DNA of 64,000 nucleotides from Metamycoplasma hominis ATCC 23114 (GTDB lineage: Bacteria; Bacillota_I; Bacilli_A; Mycoplasmatales; Metamycoplasmataceae). The notes beneath the pieces are model-generated. The model did not search any database. It was not told the origin of the DNA and saw nothing but the letters and a program-made list of their open reading frames with translations. The stretch is from NCBI RefSeq assembly GCF_000085865.1, contig NC_013511.1:542516-606515 (forward strand). The letters are read 5' to 3'. The position numbers and the translations under genes were made by a program. This document shows positions 12,678 through 24,294 of the stretch, piece by piece (the first letter of the stretch is position 1; each line of letters begins with the position of its first letter).

Positions 12678-14024
12678 ATGAACATAAAGCAATTATATAA
12701 GCAAATAAGCCAGTTGCAAGAAAATGTTGAACTTACAATTGAAGGCTGAATTATTTCAAACCGTGGAAACGATAAAATTCGTTTTATTACAATTAATGAT
12801 GGTAGTACAATTGCCAACATGCAATTAGTTATTAAGGGGGATCTAGCATCAAAGAAAGAAATTTCTGAAATTGCCGTGGGCTCGGCAGTTAGTGTAATAG
12901 GTAAATTACATTTAACGCCAGAAGCAATGCAACCATTTGAACTAAGTGTCTCAAAATTTTTATACATAAACAATCCACAAGAAGATTTTCCAATCCAAAA
13001 GAAAGAAACATCTCTTGATTTTTTAAGAGAAATTCCTCAATTAAGACATAGAACAAGTTTATTTAGAGCAATTATGTTAATTAGAAACTCTCTTATGTTT
13101 GAAATTCATAAATATTTCCAATCTAAAGGCTTTTTGAATCTTTCATCTCCAATAATCACATCAAACGATGGTGAAGGAGCGGGAGAAACTCTGCTTGTTG
13201 ACGATGAAAGCAAAGATTATTTTTTCAAACAAAAAGCATTTCTAGGGGTAACCGGACAATTGCACGCCGAATCATATGCTGAAGGATTTAAAAAAGTTTA
13301 TACATTCGGACCAACATTTAGAGCTGAAAATTCTCACACTTCGCGTCATCTAGCAGAATTTTGAATGATGGAACCAGAAGTAGCCTTTTGTGATTTAAAA
13401 GGTATCATTGAAATTACAGACGATATGTTAAAGAATGTTATTGCAAATACATTAAAAAACTGTCCCGAAGAAATGAAATATTTGGATTCATTACAAAACA
13501 ATAAATTAATTGAATCATTAAACAACTTTATCAATAAGAAATTAACAATAATTGAATATAAAGACGTTGTTGAAAATCTTAAGAACTATGTAGATAAATT
13601 CGAAGAAAAAGATATCTTTTTTGGAATGGACTTAGCTTCAGAACACGAAAAATTCCTTGCCGAAAACATCGTAAAAGGCCCTGTTGCAGTTATTAATTAT
13701 CCAAAAGACATAAAGGCTTTTTATATGTATCAAAATGATGATGGCAAAACAGTCGCTGCCTTTGACTTACTAGTACCAGGAATTGGCGAATTAGTAGGGG
13801 GAAGTCAACGTGAAAATAGATATCAAAAACTTGTTGATAGAATCAATGAACTAAAAATCACTCAAGAAACATTACAATGATACTTGGACTTAAGAAGATT
13901 TGGTTACGCCCCAAGTAGTGGTTTTGGTTTAGGCTTTGAAAGACTTGTAATGTATGTTACTGGCACAAGTAACATAAGAGATGTTATTCCTTTTCCTCGT
14001 GTTGCCGGCTCAATTAAAATGTAG
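12678..14024 (+). CDS. asnS: Asparagine--tRNA ligase
   Basis: A 448-residue class IIb synthetase. The N-terminal OB-fold carries [21 protein letters not shown]. Motif 2 is seen as [21 protein letters not shown] (split here by a TGA Trp), and motif 3 as [15 protein letters not shown] near the C-terminus. Asn-specific features ([10 protein letters not shown], ending in RDVIPFPR) favour AsnRS over AspRS. Length is as expected. The next gene starts six bases after the stop codon. Confidence 0.97.
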
Positions 14025-14030
14025 GTTTCT

Positions 14031-15035
14031 ATGCAAGAAAATAATTTAACAATATTAATTCCTATATATCATCCAACTCTAACAATTAATGAGATATTAA
14101 AAAATTTATATAAACAAAAACAACAAAATTTTAATTTAGTAATCGCTATAGATAAGCCTTCTGAATCAGAACTTTACGAATTAGAAAAAGCCAAAACTTT
14201 TTTCTCAAATAGACTTCAAATAATAATCAATACAAATCACCAACACATTGATTCAATAATTAGTAGTTGCTTGAACATTACAAAAACAAAATACACATTT
14301 ATTATGTATTCATATATTGAAATTGAGTATGATTTTATTTCAAAAATAAAGAAACTTTTATTAGAATTTAAAGATGTTGATATTATAAGTTTTGACGCAT
14401 ATACAAAGGGTATATCTTGAATGAATTTCAACAAATATCCTAAACAAAATAAAGAAATAAATATTCATATTGAAGAAGAAAATGTTGCTAAAATAATTCC
14501 TTTTATGTACAATTTTATTGCAAAAACTTCTTTACTTATTGATGCAACAAATCAACACAATAATAAACACCTTAGCGAGCAATATTCACCCAATATACTT
14601 TTTAAGACTTTAATTAATGCAAACAAAATTCTTTTAACAAAAGATATTCAAGTAATTGATTGAAATTATGATGTTCTATTGTGAAGCGTTAAATCTTTAT
14701 TGGAATCTTGAAAAGACATAGAGTCTGAGTATTCGGCGCATAAATTTACAACTCCTTTTTCAGAAAGTTATTATTATCTTGCAAAATTTTTAAATATAGC
14801 ATATTGTTTTGCAGGTTTTTTAGGCCAATGTCAATTTAAATCAAACACAAAAAACTATCTAACCTTGAAAAACCTTAAAAAACATTTAGAATCATTGATA
14901 AGTGAAAACATTGAAGAATGAAAAAATAGCAAAATTATCAATGATTTTTTAGAAAAAAACCGTATTCAACAACTTTTTGAATTAATACCAAATAGTAAAA
15001 AATGATCACTTATTTTTAAAAAAATAATATGATAA
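14031..15035 (+). CDS. Family 2 glycosyltransferase-like protein
   Basis: A 334-residue protein whose first 120 residues follow the GT-A (GT2) pattern: LTILIPIYHPTLTINEIL, then NFNLVIAIDKPS and a Tyr-rich segment (FIMYSYIEIEYDF) where GT2 enzymes carry the DxD motif. The acidic pair is not conserved here, so catalytic activity is uncertain. The C-terminal half is helical and Trp-rich, with several TGA Trp codons, and ends W-stop as TGA-TAA. It overlaps the next gene by 7 bases. Substrate unknown. Confidence 0.62.
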
Positions 15036-15679
15036 AAATAAATATTAAAGCTAATTTTTGAATAAGACTTGCTGCTACTTTGATAGATTTCTTGGTATTC
15101 ATTGGTTTTTTAATTGGTTCTTCGTTTGCGATATTTAACTACAAGGAAGCAAAATTTTATAATTATTGATCTTATTATCTTTGAATAATAATGATAATTT
15201 TAGTTCAAAATATAATTTGAATAATCATTCCAATTTTTACCAAAGGTTATACTTTGGGTTTGTTTATTTGCAGACTAAAAATAATCAAACAGCAAAACAA
15301 TAAATCGAAATTTAGCAAGGTTATTTTTGATAGGCAAAGGTTATTTAGTTTTATATGAATGATAATTTTTGCTTTATTTATGATTTTTATATCTCCCCAA
15401 ACTTTTGAACAAGCAGCAAATATTTCTCAAACAAAACCTCTAGATCAACTTCAAAAGGCTTTTCTTTCAATTCCTAGTGTGCTTTCGGCATTAGCCACAT
15501 TTTTAGAATTCTTATTTATTTTAAGCAATGCTAAGGGAGATAGAATTGGTTTAAATGATAAATTTTCCGGGTCCTATACAGTTTGAGCTAAAAAATATGA
15601 AGATATTGAAGAAAACAATATCGATAATTTGATTATAAAACCCATTGTTAGAGAATTACCAAAAATTGATTACAAATAG
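15029..15679 (+). CDS. RDD family membrane protein
   Basis: A 216-residue membrane protein with about four helices. The first helix region FWIRLAATLIDFLVF shows the Arg and Asp that name the RDD family, and the loop KGYTLGLFICRLKII matches the conserved segment after the second helix. A hydrophilic C-terminal tail follows the last helix. Many Trp codons are TGA. Family members are proposed to be transporters or exchangers; the role here is unknown. It overlaps the upstream gene by 7 bases. Confidence 0.7.
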
Positions 15680-15723
15680 TAAAAAACAAATATTTAAATT
15701 TTGGTTAATTTTAATTGAAATAT

Positions 15724-15752
15724 GCACACCATAGAGGGGGTGTTGCTTTTTT
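15724..15752 (+). terminator. Rho-independent terminator after the RDD gene
   Basis: GCACACC pairs with GGTGTTGC (one bulge) and is followed by a run of T. It lies 45 bases after the stop codon of the preceding operon. Confidence 0.6.
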
Positions 15753-15766
15753 ATATTGCACTTTTG

Positions 15767-15775
15767 TGATATAAT
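15767..15775 (+). promoter_or_regulatory. Extended -10 promoter of pcrA
   Basis: TGA-TATAAT, an extended -10 element, lies 35 bases before the pcrA ATG. It is followed by the ribosome-binding site AAAAGGGG. Confidence 0.6.
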
Positions 15776-15810
15776 TTTATAATAAAATTTGCGCATAAAA
15801 GGGGAATAAA

Positions 15811-18048
15811 ATGATTGATTTAAAAGATTTAAACGAACAGCAAAAAAGTGCCGTTATATATAACGAAGGACCTTTAAGAATTATTGCTGGCGCTGGTTCA
15901 GGAAAAACTAGAGTTTTAACATATAAGATTGCTTATTTAATCCAAAAATTAGGTGTTCTACCTAATCGTATTTTGGCACTAACTTTTTCAAATAAGGCTG
16001 CAAATGAAATGAAACAAAGGGTATTTAATCTACTTGCAGAAGATAACCCTAGCAATCTTTCTCCTTATATTTCAACATTCCATGCAATGTGTGCAAAAAT
16101 ATTGAGAAAAGAAATATATAACTTTGGATATGAAAACGATTTCCAAATTCTTGATGAATTAGACCAAAAAGAAATATTAAAAATTGTTTATTCAGAACTT
16201 GATATTTCACCAACAGAATTTACATTCTCTTCAATAATTTCATTTATTCAAAACAAAAAGAATTCAATCGAATATTTAAACAACTCAATTAACGATAATA
16301 ACGAACATTTTAATGAAGACTCAGATTCACAAGAAACACAAGATGAAAAAATCAAGGCAATAAAAGAAAAAATTTACGAACGCTACCAATTACACCTTGA
16401 AAGATCTCACTCCCTTGATTTTGATGATTTGTTGGTGTTTGTATACAAATTATTTTATGAACCAAAATTCAGTTTTGTAGCCGAAAGATGAAAAAAGAGA
16501 TTTGATTATATTTTAATAGACGAATTTCAAGATACTAGCATTTTGCAATATAGAATAATGCAAAAACTTGCAAATGAACATTTAACCATTGTTGGTGATC
16601 CAGATCAAACAATTTATTCTTGAAGAAATGCTGACATAAACATTATTATGAATTTTGATAAGGATTACCCAAATTCAGTTACAGTAAAACTTGAAGAAAA
16701 TTACAGATCAACCAAAACTATTTTAAGAGCAGCAAACAACTTAATTTCGCATAATAAACTTAGATTAGAAAAGAAATTATTCACTGAAAACGAAGAAGGC
16801 GAAAATATTGAGTTTTATTGTGGTTTTAATGACGAGGCCGAAGCTAGATGAATAGCAACAAAAATTTCAGAATTAAAAAGAAATCGAGTTCAATTAAAAA
16901 ATATTGCTATTTTATATAGAACCAATAGTTGTTCAAGAGCAATTGAAGAAGCCTTAATCAAAGAAAATACAATATATAAATTATTTGGCTCTATTAAATT
17001 TTACCAAAGAGAAGAAGTAAAAGATGCCCTAGCATATTTAAGAGTTATTCATGATGGAAGCGAAATTTCGTTATTAAGAATAATTAATAAGCCTTCTCGT
17101 AAAATAGGGAATGTTACAATTGAAAAACTTCTTTCTGCTTCTAAAAAATACAACTTGGGACTTTTTGAATATCTAGAAACTCACTTTAACCAAATTCAAA
17201 AAGAATTGCATATTTCTGGCGATACGCTAAAAAACTTAGCAAACTTTATCAATGAAATCAGATGAGCTAGAAGAGCAATTCAAACAAATGCAATTCACTT
17301 AACCATAAAAGAATTAATCGTTAATAAAATAAAATACTTTGATGAAATAAAAAACTCAGAAGAAGAATATGAAAATAAAATCGACAACTTCAATAGTTTA
17401 ATTGAAGCCATTGCTGAATGAGAAAAGAAAAACCCACAAGGTTCTATTGATGAATATTTGCAAGAAATAACTCTAATAACAGATAGAGATGTTGAAGATG
17501 ATGCCGCAAGTTTCGTTTCACTAATGACTGTTCACAACTCAAAAGGGCTTGAATTTGATTATGTATTTGTTGCTTGCTTAGCAGAAAACATTTTTCCACT
17601 AAAGAGGGCCATATCGATTTCTCCACAAGACGATTTTACTTTTTTAAATTCAAAAAATTTCAAAGAAAACATAGAAGGATTAGAGGAAGAAAGACGTTTG
17701 GCTTATGTAGCAATGACTCGTGCTAAAAAAAGATTAATGCTTTCTTTCTCAGTTGGCAGAAATGGTATAAATAGAAAAAGTAGATTCTTGTCTGAAGCAG
17801 GAATAAACGAAATTAGAACAATTAAGATTGCCAATAACTTCTCAATTGCAGCAGAGCAAGAAACAAGAAATAACGATTTAATAGTCGGTGATTATATTAT
17901 TCACAACACATATGGAAAAGGGTTGATTATAGATATGGTTGACAACGTTATTGAAGTTAAATTTGAAAATGATAAAAAGATTCGCAAATTATCAAAAACC
18001 CACCATTCAATTAAAAAATACGAAGATGATGAAAGCCTAAATAGTTAA
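15811..18048 (+). CDS. pcrA: ATP-dependent DNA helicase PcrA/UvrD
   Basis: A 745-residue superfamily 1A 3'-5' helicase for repair and replication. Motif I GAGSGKT is at residues 27-33. Motif II reads ILIDEFQDTS, and motif III GDPDQTIYSWR with the Trp as TGA. Motif IV ENYRSTKTI, motif V TVHNSKGLEFDYVF and motif VI EERRLAYVAMTRAKK follow. The C-terminal tail has a Tudor-like Y-G-KG segment. The downstream gene starts one base after the stop codon. Confidence 0.96.
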
Positions 18049-18049
18049 A

Positions 18050-19600
18050 ATGTATAAATACATAGCAATATGAATCTTTCTAATAATTTTATTCTTGGCC
18101 GTATCAACCGTATTAACGATATATTACGTTATTATTAGACAAAAGAAGATAAATGCTCAAACAGGATTTTTTGTATTTAAAATAGACAGTACAAAAAACA
18201 GAATAAAAATCGAAGGCGATATAAATTCAATTAACAAAATACCTAAATATTTATGAAAGATTTTAAGTATAGATGGTCAATGGGCAAAACTAAATAACTT
18301 CTTAAATATTTTTGATTCAGGTGATAAGCGCCTATTACTAGATAATATAAAGAAAAAAAACTTCTTTAAACTAAAAACAAGGATAGCAGAAGAATCATGA
18401 TCTAACTATTTTTCAAAAGTAGATATTGAGTTTAACAATGTTGTAAATGATGAAATTATGGGAACATTTGCATGAAGAGACATTGACATTAAAATGGATA
18501 ATGTTTTCAATAAAGAAATTCATGATTTGTCTTATATTCCAACCATTGAAAATTATGAAGGCTTGTTTTTCTTTTTAAACAAGAAACACATTACTGATAT
18601 AAATGCTTTTTTAGATCTGTTTAAAGATTTAGGAAAACAACACAATATTAATGGCTTAGAAGTTGTATATGAATGAAATGTTCTTTGCATTTTGTTTAAT
18701 CATGATAAATTAGGTATTGAGAAAGCAAAATTTCTTGCACAAAAATTCATTGATATTGCAAAACTATACAACAAACTTTATTTTAAACTTTGTTGATTTG
18801 ATTCGTATATAATGAATAAAAAAACATTGGATAACGTATTTACATTCTTTGATTATTTAAAATTAGAAACATTTGAAAAAAATGCATATAACTTTCAAAA
18901 AATCCCAAGCAATATTTGAACCGAGCAAAACTTTCAAAAATTTTGTTTAACATACGAAAACATTATTTATAATCTAAGAAACAATTTCTCTATTTCACTA
19001 AAAAATATTTCGCTAAAAAATGCAATTGGCGATAAAACCGAACTTAGAAGGTTTGGACTTCCTAAGATTTTTAATTCATTAAAATTAAACAAAGATTATG
19101 ACTATTACCTAGAATTTTTAGACATAACTAGATTGTTTTATAATGTCTTTTATGAAAAAATCGGTGAACTACATCCTAAAAATGCAATATTAAAAATTAG
19201 TGATTCAATATTTGAAACATTAGATATAAACGTTATTAAAAAAATCGGGGTTGAATTTCCAACATTTATTCAATCAATAAAATTATTATCAGCAGAAAGA
19301 ATAAAAGACATATCCCAAAAAATTGTTAAACTACAAGGAACGAAACTCAATTTTTGTCTCGAAATTAAGGATATTGATTCAACAATAATTTCTCTGGTAT
19401 CCCCTTGAATTAAATTCATTTGAATAGATGAAGAACTAACCTCTAGATTAACCGAACCTAACATTGTTTTATATCTAAATACCTTATTAGATAATGTAAA
19501 AAATCTAGGTATTAAAGTTATTTTTGAAAAATTAGACTACAAAACATACAGGAAATTATTTTATAAACACACATCGATTATTTTATATACGACCAATTAG
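18050..19600 (+). CDS. Membrane-anchored protein resembling a degenerate GGDEF-EAL
   Basis: A 516-residue protein with one N-terminal transmembrane helix (about 4-28) and a long cytoplasmic part. The last ~90 residues follow the C-terminal half of EAL domains in pattern: a strand NFCLEIKDID where EAL has the DDFG strand, IKFIWIDEELTSRL where EAL has 'iKiD..li', then NTLLDNVKNLGIKVIFEKLD, like 'ak..gi.viaEGVE'. The middle (about 185-260) resembles a GGDEF fold without its motif. No catalytic Glu-Ala-Leu or metal ligands are apparent, so cyclic-di-GMP turnover is unlikely. This is fold-pattern inference only. The gene starts one base after pcrA and lacks its own ribosome-binding site. Confidence 0.6.
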
Positions 19601-19649
19601 CGTTTTAATATAAAATTATTAAAAAATTCAAAACAAAAAAGGACAAAAC

Positions 19650-21557
19650 ATGAACAAAAAACTTATTCCAATAGATTTCTTTGATGCAATAAATAAAAAG
19701 TGGGTAGATAGCCACAAAATCCCTGATTCTAAAAGCTCTATAGGTTGCTTTGCACAATTAGATAAAAATATTACCACATTAACTAAAAAAATATTAAATA
19801 CATGAAGTGAAGATGCTTCAACAATTCCAAACGACCCTATTATCAATCAATTAGTAAAATTTTATAACTTAACCAAAAATTGAAAATTACGTTATCAAGC
19901 GCAATTAAAGCCAATTAATAAATTACTTTCAAAAATTAATTCCTTAAATTCTTGAAAGGATGTTGAAAACAATTTTTTGGAATTGAAATTATCTAGTTTA
20001 AACACCCCTTTAATTTTTTCAGTTTCAACAGATTTTAAAAACAGCGATGTTCAAACTCTTTATTTAGATGTAAACTCTACAATTCTACCAGACAAAAGTT
20101 TTTATACTGATCCTGTTAAAAAAGAAAAATTTATTAATGTTTGAAAAAATATGGTTTTAAAACTTTTAAATAAGATCGACAAAAACGAATCTAAAAACAA
20201 TTTAATCATTGAAAATGCTTTAAAATGAGATGAATTAACTTCTTCATTTTTAAGAGATTCAGAATTCTATTTTGATATGGTTAAAATTTGCAACACTATT
20301 TCAACAAAAGAATTAACCCAAAACGTTAAAACAATAAACATAGAAAATATATTAAGGCAATTAATTAAATGTTTCCCCGAAGAAATAAATGCTATTGATC
20401 CAAATTCTATAAACATTGCAAAATCTTTAACTAATGAAGAAAATTTTGAATATTATAAAGCAAGTTTAATTATTGATGCAATATTAACTTATGCACCTTA
20501 TTTCGATTATTCAACAATTCAAATTGCTTCTGAATTTAATTTAGCAATAAACGGAAACAAAAAAATTGAATCAAAAGAAAAATATCAAATTAAACAAGCA
20601 AAACATTTTTTTGATATTCCTTTTGGAACTTACTATGGTAAAACCTATTTTGGATTAAAAAACAAGCAAACGGTTGAACACATGATAAAAAGCATGATAG
20701 GCGTTTATAAAGAACAGCTAGCAAAAAACTCTTGGTTAAGTAAACAAACAAAAGAAAAAGCAATAACAAAGCTTAACTCAATCGGTGTTTATGTTGGTTT
20801 TCCTGAAATAATTCAAGATCACTATAAATATTTAATAGTTGAAAAATTTGATGGATACAATGATTTATTTGAAAACGTTTTAAAGTTTAACAAAATTTTA
20901 GCTGAACACATTTTATCTGAATACGGAAAAACAGAAGACAAGAACCTTTGACATATGTCACCTGCTATGGTTAACGCCTATTATAACCCTTCAAAAAATG
21001 TAATAGTATTCCCTGCTGCAATCTTACAAAAACCTTTCTTTAGTGCAGATCAATCCTCTTCATCAAATTTTGGTGGAATTGGTGCTGTTATTGCCCATGA
21101 AATATCACACGGATTTGACAATAATGGAGCAAATTTCGATGAAAAAGGAAATATGATTAATTGATGAACAGAAGAAGATAAAAAAGCTTTTGAAATCAAG
21201 ACAAAAGAAATGATTAATTTATTTGAAGGTAGAGAAACATCTGTTGGTAAATGTAATGGAACATTAACCGTTTCAGAAAACATAGCAGATGCTGGTGGAT
21301 TATCGTGTGCTTTAGCAGCAGCAAAATTAGAAAAAGATTATAACCCTAAAGATTTTTATATAAATTTTGCAACAATTTGAAGAACAAAATACCGTCCAGA
21401 ATTACAATCATTATTATTAACTATTGATTGTCACGCTCCTGCCAAATTAAGAACAAATGTTCAAATACAAAACTCTGATGATTTTTATACAACTTTCAAC
21501 GTCAAAAAAGGCGACCAAATGTATTTACCACCTGAAAAAAGAGTAAAAATTTGATAA
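19650..21557 (+). CDS. pepO: M13 family zinc endopeptidase (PepO-like)
   Basis: A 635-residue neprilysin-type oligopeptidase. The substrate-binding segment NAYYNP is at 442-447. The zinc motif HEISH is at 483-487, and the third ligand is in ENIADAGG (543-550). A late C-H-APxK-R-N segment near the C-terminus ([10 protein letters not shown]) is also typical of M13. No signal peptide or membrane anchor is present, so it is cytoplasmic and likely degrades peptides taken up by the cell. The ribosome-binding site AAAAAAGGA precedes the ATG. It ends at a strong bidirectional terminator. Confidence 0.93.
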
Positions 21558-21568
21558 TTCTAAACACA

Positions 21569-21597
21569 AAAAAAGCAACCGCACGGTTGCTTTTTTA
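21569..21597 (+). terminator. Bidirectional terminator between pepO and tmcAL
   Basis: An 11-bp perfect stem AAAAGCAACCG/CGGTTGCTTTT with a two-base loop, flanked by A- and T-runs. It separates two convergent genes and serves both. Confidence 0.9.
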
Positions 21598-21598
21598 A

Positions 21599-22510
21599 TT
21601 AACACAAATCTTCTTTCTTTATTCCTAAAAGAACATACAACATCACTCGTTTAATTCTGCTATTTGTATATCTTTTTGAAGTACATAAATCAACAAATTC
21701 ATTATAATTTTTTGCTATTTCAATATTCTTTTTAAAAAGATTTTCCATTCCCTCGGATACTAATGCAATATTTGCTAGTTCTTCTTTGGAATAATTTTGT
21801 ACCTTTTGTTTAAACTCATTATATTTATCTTCAATTTTTGAAAAATTTTTAGGAATGTTTATCGGTGTGAACATTGAAACATCTTCGCCTTCTTCTAACA
21901 TTTTTCGTATCATTGTTGCCGAAGCATAATTATTATTTGCTATTAACGAATTGTGTGGAGCTGTTCTTTTTATGCAAAACGGTTTTACTGATAAATTATT
22001 AAAAACTATATATTTGGTATATTCAAACCCTAAAATATCTTGTGGTATATTTTCAACACCTATTAATTTTTCTAGCGACAAGAAACAACTCAAAACATAT
22101 GATTTTCCTGTTTTTAAATTCATTCTTACATCTTTGTTATATTGATCAAAATTTTTCTTTATTACGTTTGCTGCGTTTAAATATTTTTTTATATCATCAG
22201 TGTCAGAAACCCCAAAAACTAAATAATCAATACCTTCTTTTATTAACAAATCTATTGATTTTTTAGCAAAAATATGGGCTGCTTGTGTAGATGCAAAAAA
22301 ATCTAATTCAACAACTTTTGTTGCTCCATATTCAAGCGCAATGTTTTTTCTAACTTCAAAAGGTAAACATGCTATTTCGCCCCGTTGAACATAATCGCAA
22401 GATAATGCAACAATTATTTCAGGATCTTTGAAGATTTCTTTAATTTTATTAATTAAATAAATATGCCCATTGTGAAATGGGTTAAATTCAGCTATTATTC
22501 CTATTTTCAT
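21599..22510 (-). CDS. tmcAL: tRNA(Met) cytidine acetate ligase TmcAL
   Basis: A 303-residue enzyme of the YlbM family that makes N4-acetylcytidine at the wobble position of elongator tRNA-Met from acetate and ATP. The nucleotidyltransferase signature GIIAEFNPFHNGH is at residues 4-16. ALSCDYVQRGEIACLP, ASATMIRKML and the C-terminal SEGMENLF and KRYTNSRIKRV segments are all characteristic. It is shorter than the Bacillus protein (about 415) mainly at the C-terminus. The start codon directly abuts the stop codon of the small upstream gene. Confidence 0.92.
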   Translation of the reverse strand: MKIGIIAEFNPFHNGHIYLINKIKEIFKDPEIIVALSCDYVQRGEIACLPFEVRKNIALEYGATKVVELDFFASTQAAHIFAKKSIDLLIKEGIDYLVFGVSDTDDIKKYLNAANVIKKNFDQYNKDVRMNLKTGKSYVLSCFLSLEKLIGVENIPQDILGFEYTKYIVFNNLSVKPFCIKRTAPHNSLIANNNYASATMIRKMLEEGEDVSMFTPINIPKNFSKIEDKYNEFKQKVQNYSKEELANIALVSEGMENLFKKNIEIAKNYNEFVDLCTSKRYTNSRIKRVMLYVLLGIKKEDLC

Positions 22511-22726
22511 TTATTTTTTCTTTAATTCATCAAGGCTAATATCGCAAAAATCTTCAATAGAGCTATCTTCTCAATAATTTAATTCCACAGTTTCTTGGAT
22601 CTCAATGTTTTTTTGATCGCCTTCACAATTTTTGTTTGAATCAAAATCTTCGAACATCACAATATCGCTTTGTTCTTTTTCTTTTTTTATTTGTTTTTTC
22701 TTGCTTGTTTTCTTTTTATTAAACAT
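22511..22726 (-). CDS. Small charged hypothetical protein
   Basis: A 71-residue frame containing one TGA Trp. The N-terminus is Lys-rich (MFNKKKTSKKKQIKKEKEQ) and the rest acidic, without a membrane segment. It is followed without a gap by tmcAL and preceded by a -10 box, so it is the first gene of that operon. I do not recognise it. Position and codon use support a real gene. Confidence 0.65.
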
Positions 22727-22732
22727 ATTTAA

Positions 22733-22738
22733 ATTATA
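22733..22738 (-). promoter_or_regulatory. -10 box of the tmcAL operon
   Basis: Minus-strand TGA-TATAAT ends 6 bases before the ATG at 22726, with no ribosome-binding site. A leaderless transcript is expected. The 220-base gap to mnmE is otherwise AT-rich and without a gene. Confidence 0.6.
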
Positions 22739-22934
22739 TCATTGCAAAAAATTACTTTTGTTTTTTTAATTGTGTGATTAAAATGTTAATAAATTTTTTC
22801 GAAATTTCTTTTTAATTTTAGTTGTTTTTTAAATTGTTAACATTATAAACATAGCTTATTATATTTATTAATTTAACAAAGCAAACCAATAACACCTAAC
22901 ATTAAACAAAAACATTTTTATATATTATTTAATA

Positions 22935-22940
22935 TATAAT
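22935..22940 (+). promoter_or_regulatory. -10 box of mnmE
   Basis: TATAAT ends 6 bases before the mnmE ATG at 22947, again with no ribosome-binding site and consistent with a leaderless mRNA. Confidence 0.6.
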
Positions 22941-22946
22941 TAAAAT

Positions 22947-24293
22947 ATGAAAAATAATATTCAAGATACAATAGTTGCTATTTCTTCAGGCAATGTAAAT
23001 CAAGCAATATCTATTATCAGATTATCTGGTGAAGATTCAATTGAGATTGTTAAAAAAGTTTTTAGTGGTAAAGTCGGAAAAGATAAGACAATTACTTACG
23101 GAAATATCATTGATAATATAACAGGAAAAATCGTTGATGAGGTATTAGTTAATTGGTTTATTGGTAATAAAAATTATACTGGAGAAAATACCGTTGAAAT
23201 AAATGCTCATGGTGGAATTGTTGTAACAAACAAAATACTTAATCTATTAATTGCTAATGGTGCAAGGTTGGCAAACAGAGGAGAATTTACAAGGCGAGCA
23301 TTTTTAAACGGAAAAATTTCGTTAGATAAAGCCGAAGCGATAAATAGCTTAATTCATGCAAAAACAAATAAACAAGCAGAAATTGCTATTTCTCAATTTA
23401 ATTCTAAGGACAATTTAATTATTGAAAATTTAATTAACGAACTACTTACTATAATTTCATTAATCGAAATTAATATTGATTATTCTGATTATAACGATAT
23501 AAAAGAAATGGATGCTAACACCTTAACAAGTCAATTATCAAAATTTAATAGAAAATTAGATTCTATAATTAATAAATCAGAAAATGCTTGCGATATTTAT
23601 AAAGGAATAAATGTTGCGATAGTAGGAAGACCCAACACTGGTAAATCATCACTTTTAAATTCTTTAATTGGTTCACAAAAAGCAATAGTAACAAATATAC
23701 CCGGAACAACAAGAGACGTGGTAGAAGGCGAATTTCAGATTAATGGTTTTTTATTTAATTTGATTGATACAGCGGGTATAAGACAAACAAAAGATCTTGT
23801 TGAATCAATAGGTATTGAAAGATCTAAAAACGCAATAAAAGAAGCCAAAATTGTAATTCATATGCACGAACCATTTATTAAAGAAAATGAAGAAGATCAA
23901 ATAATTAAAGAACTCTCAAAAGGTAAGGTATATATACCGGTAATGAACAAGCAAGATCTTTTAAACAAAGATCAATATCCTAAGAACATGGTTTTAATCT
24001 CAAGCAAAGAAAATAGTCTATGAGAATTAAAAAATGCGTTAGTAAAAAATTACTTGAATATTGATTTAGATGACCCTCAAATAATTTTTAATAATAGAAA
24101 ACTTTCGTTATTGAAGCAAGCGAAGATTTCTATCAATACTGCACTAGAATCACTAAGTCAAGGTTTAGGCCCTGAGGTGGTTATTTTAGATATAAACGAA
24201 GCTTGAGGGTCATTGAGCGAAATACTAAATAAAAAGCACGATAATGAAGCCCTACTAGATAATATATTTAGCAAATTTTGTTTAGGAAAATAA
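22947..24293 (+). CDS. mnmE: tRNA modification GTPase MnmE
   Basis: A 448-residue GTPase that, with MnmG, modifies the wobble uridine of tRNAs (cmnm5U). The N-terminal folate-binding domain carries AISSGNVNQAISIIRLSG. The G domain has GRPNTGKSS near 228-236, the switch segment IPGTTRD, DTAG and NKQD. The C-terminus ends FCLGK, the conserved C-x-GK end needed for catalysis. A TGA Trp near residue 360 splits the frame under the standard code. The next gene follows after one base. Confidence 0.97.
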
Positions 24294-24294
24294 T

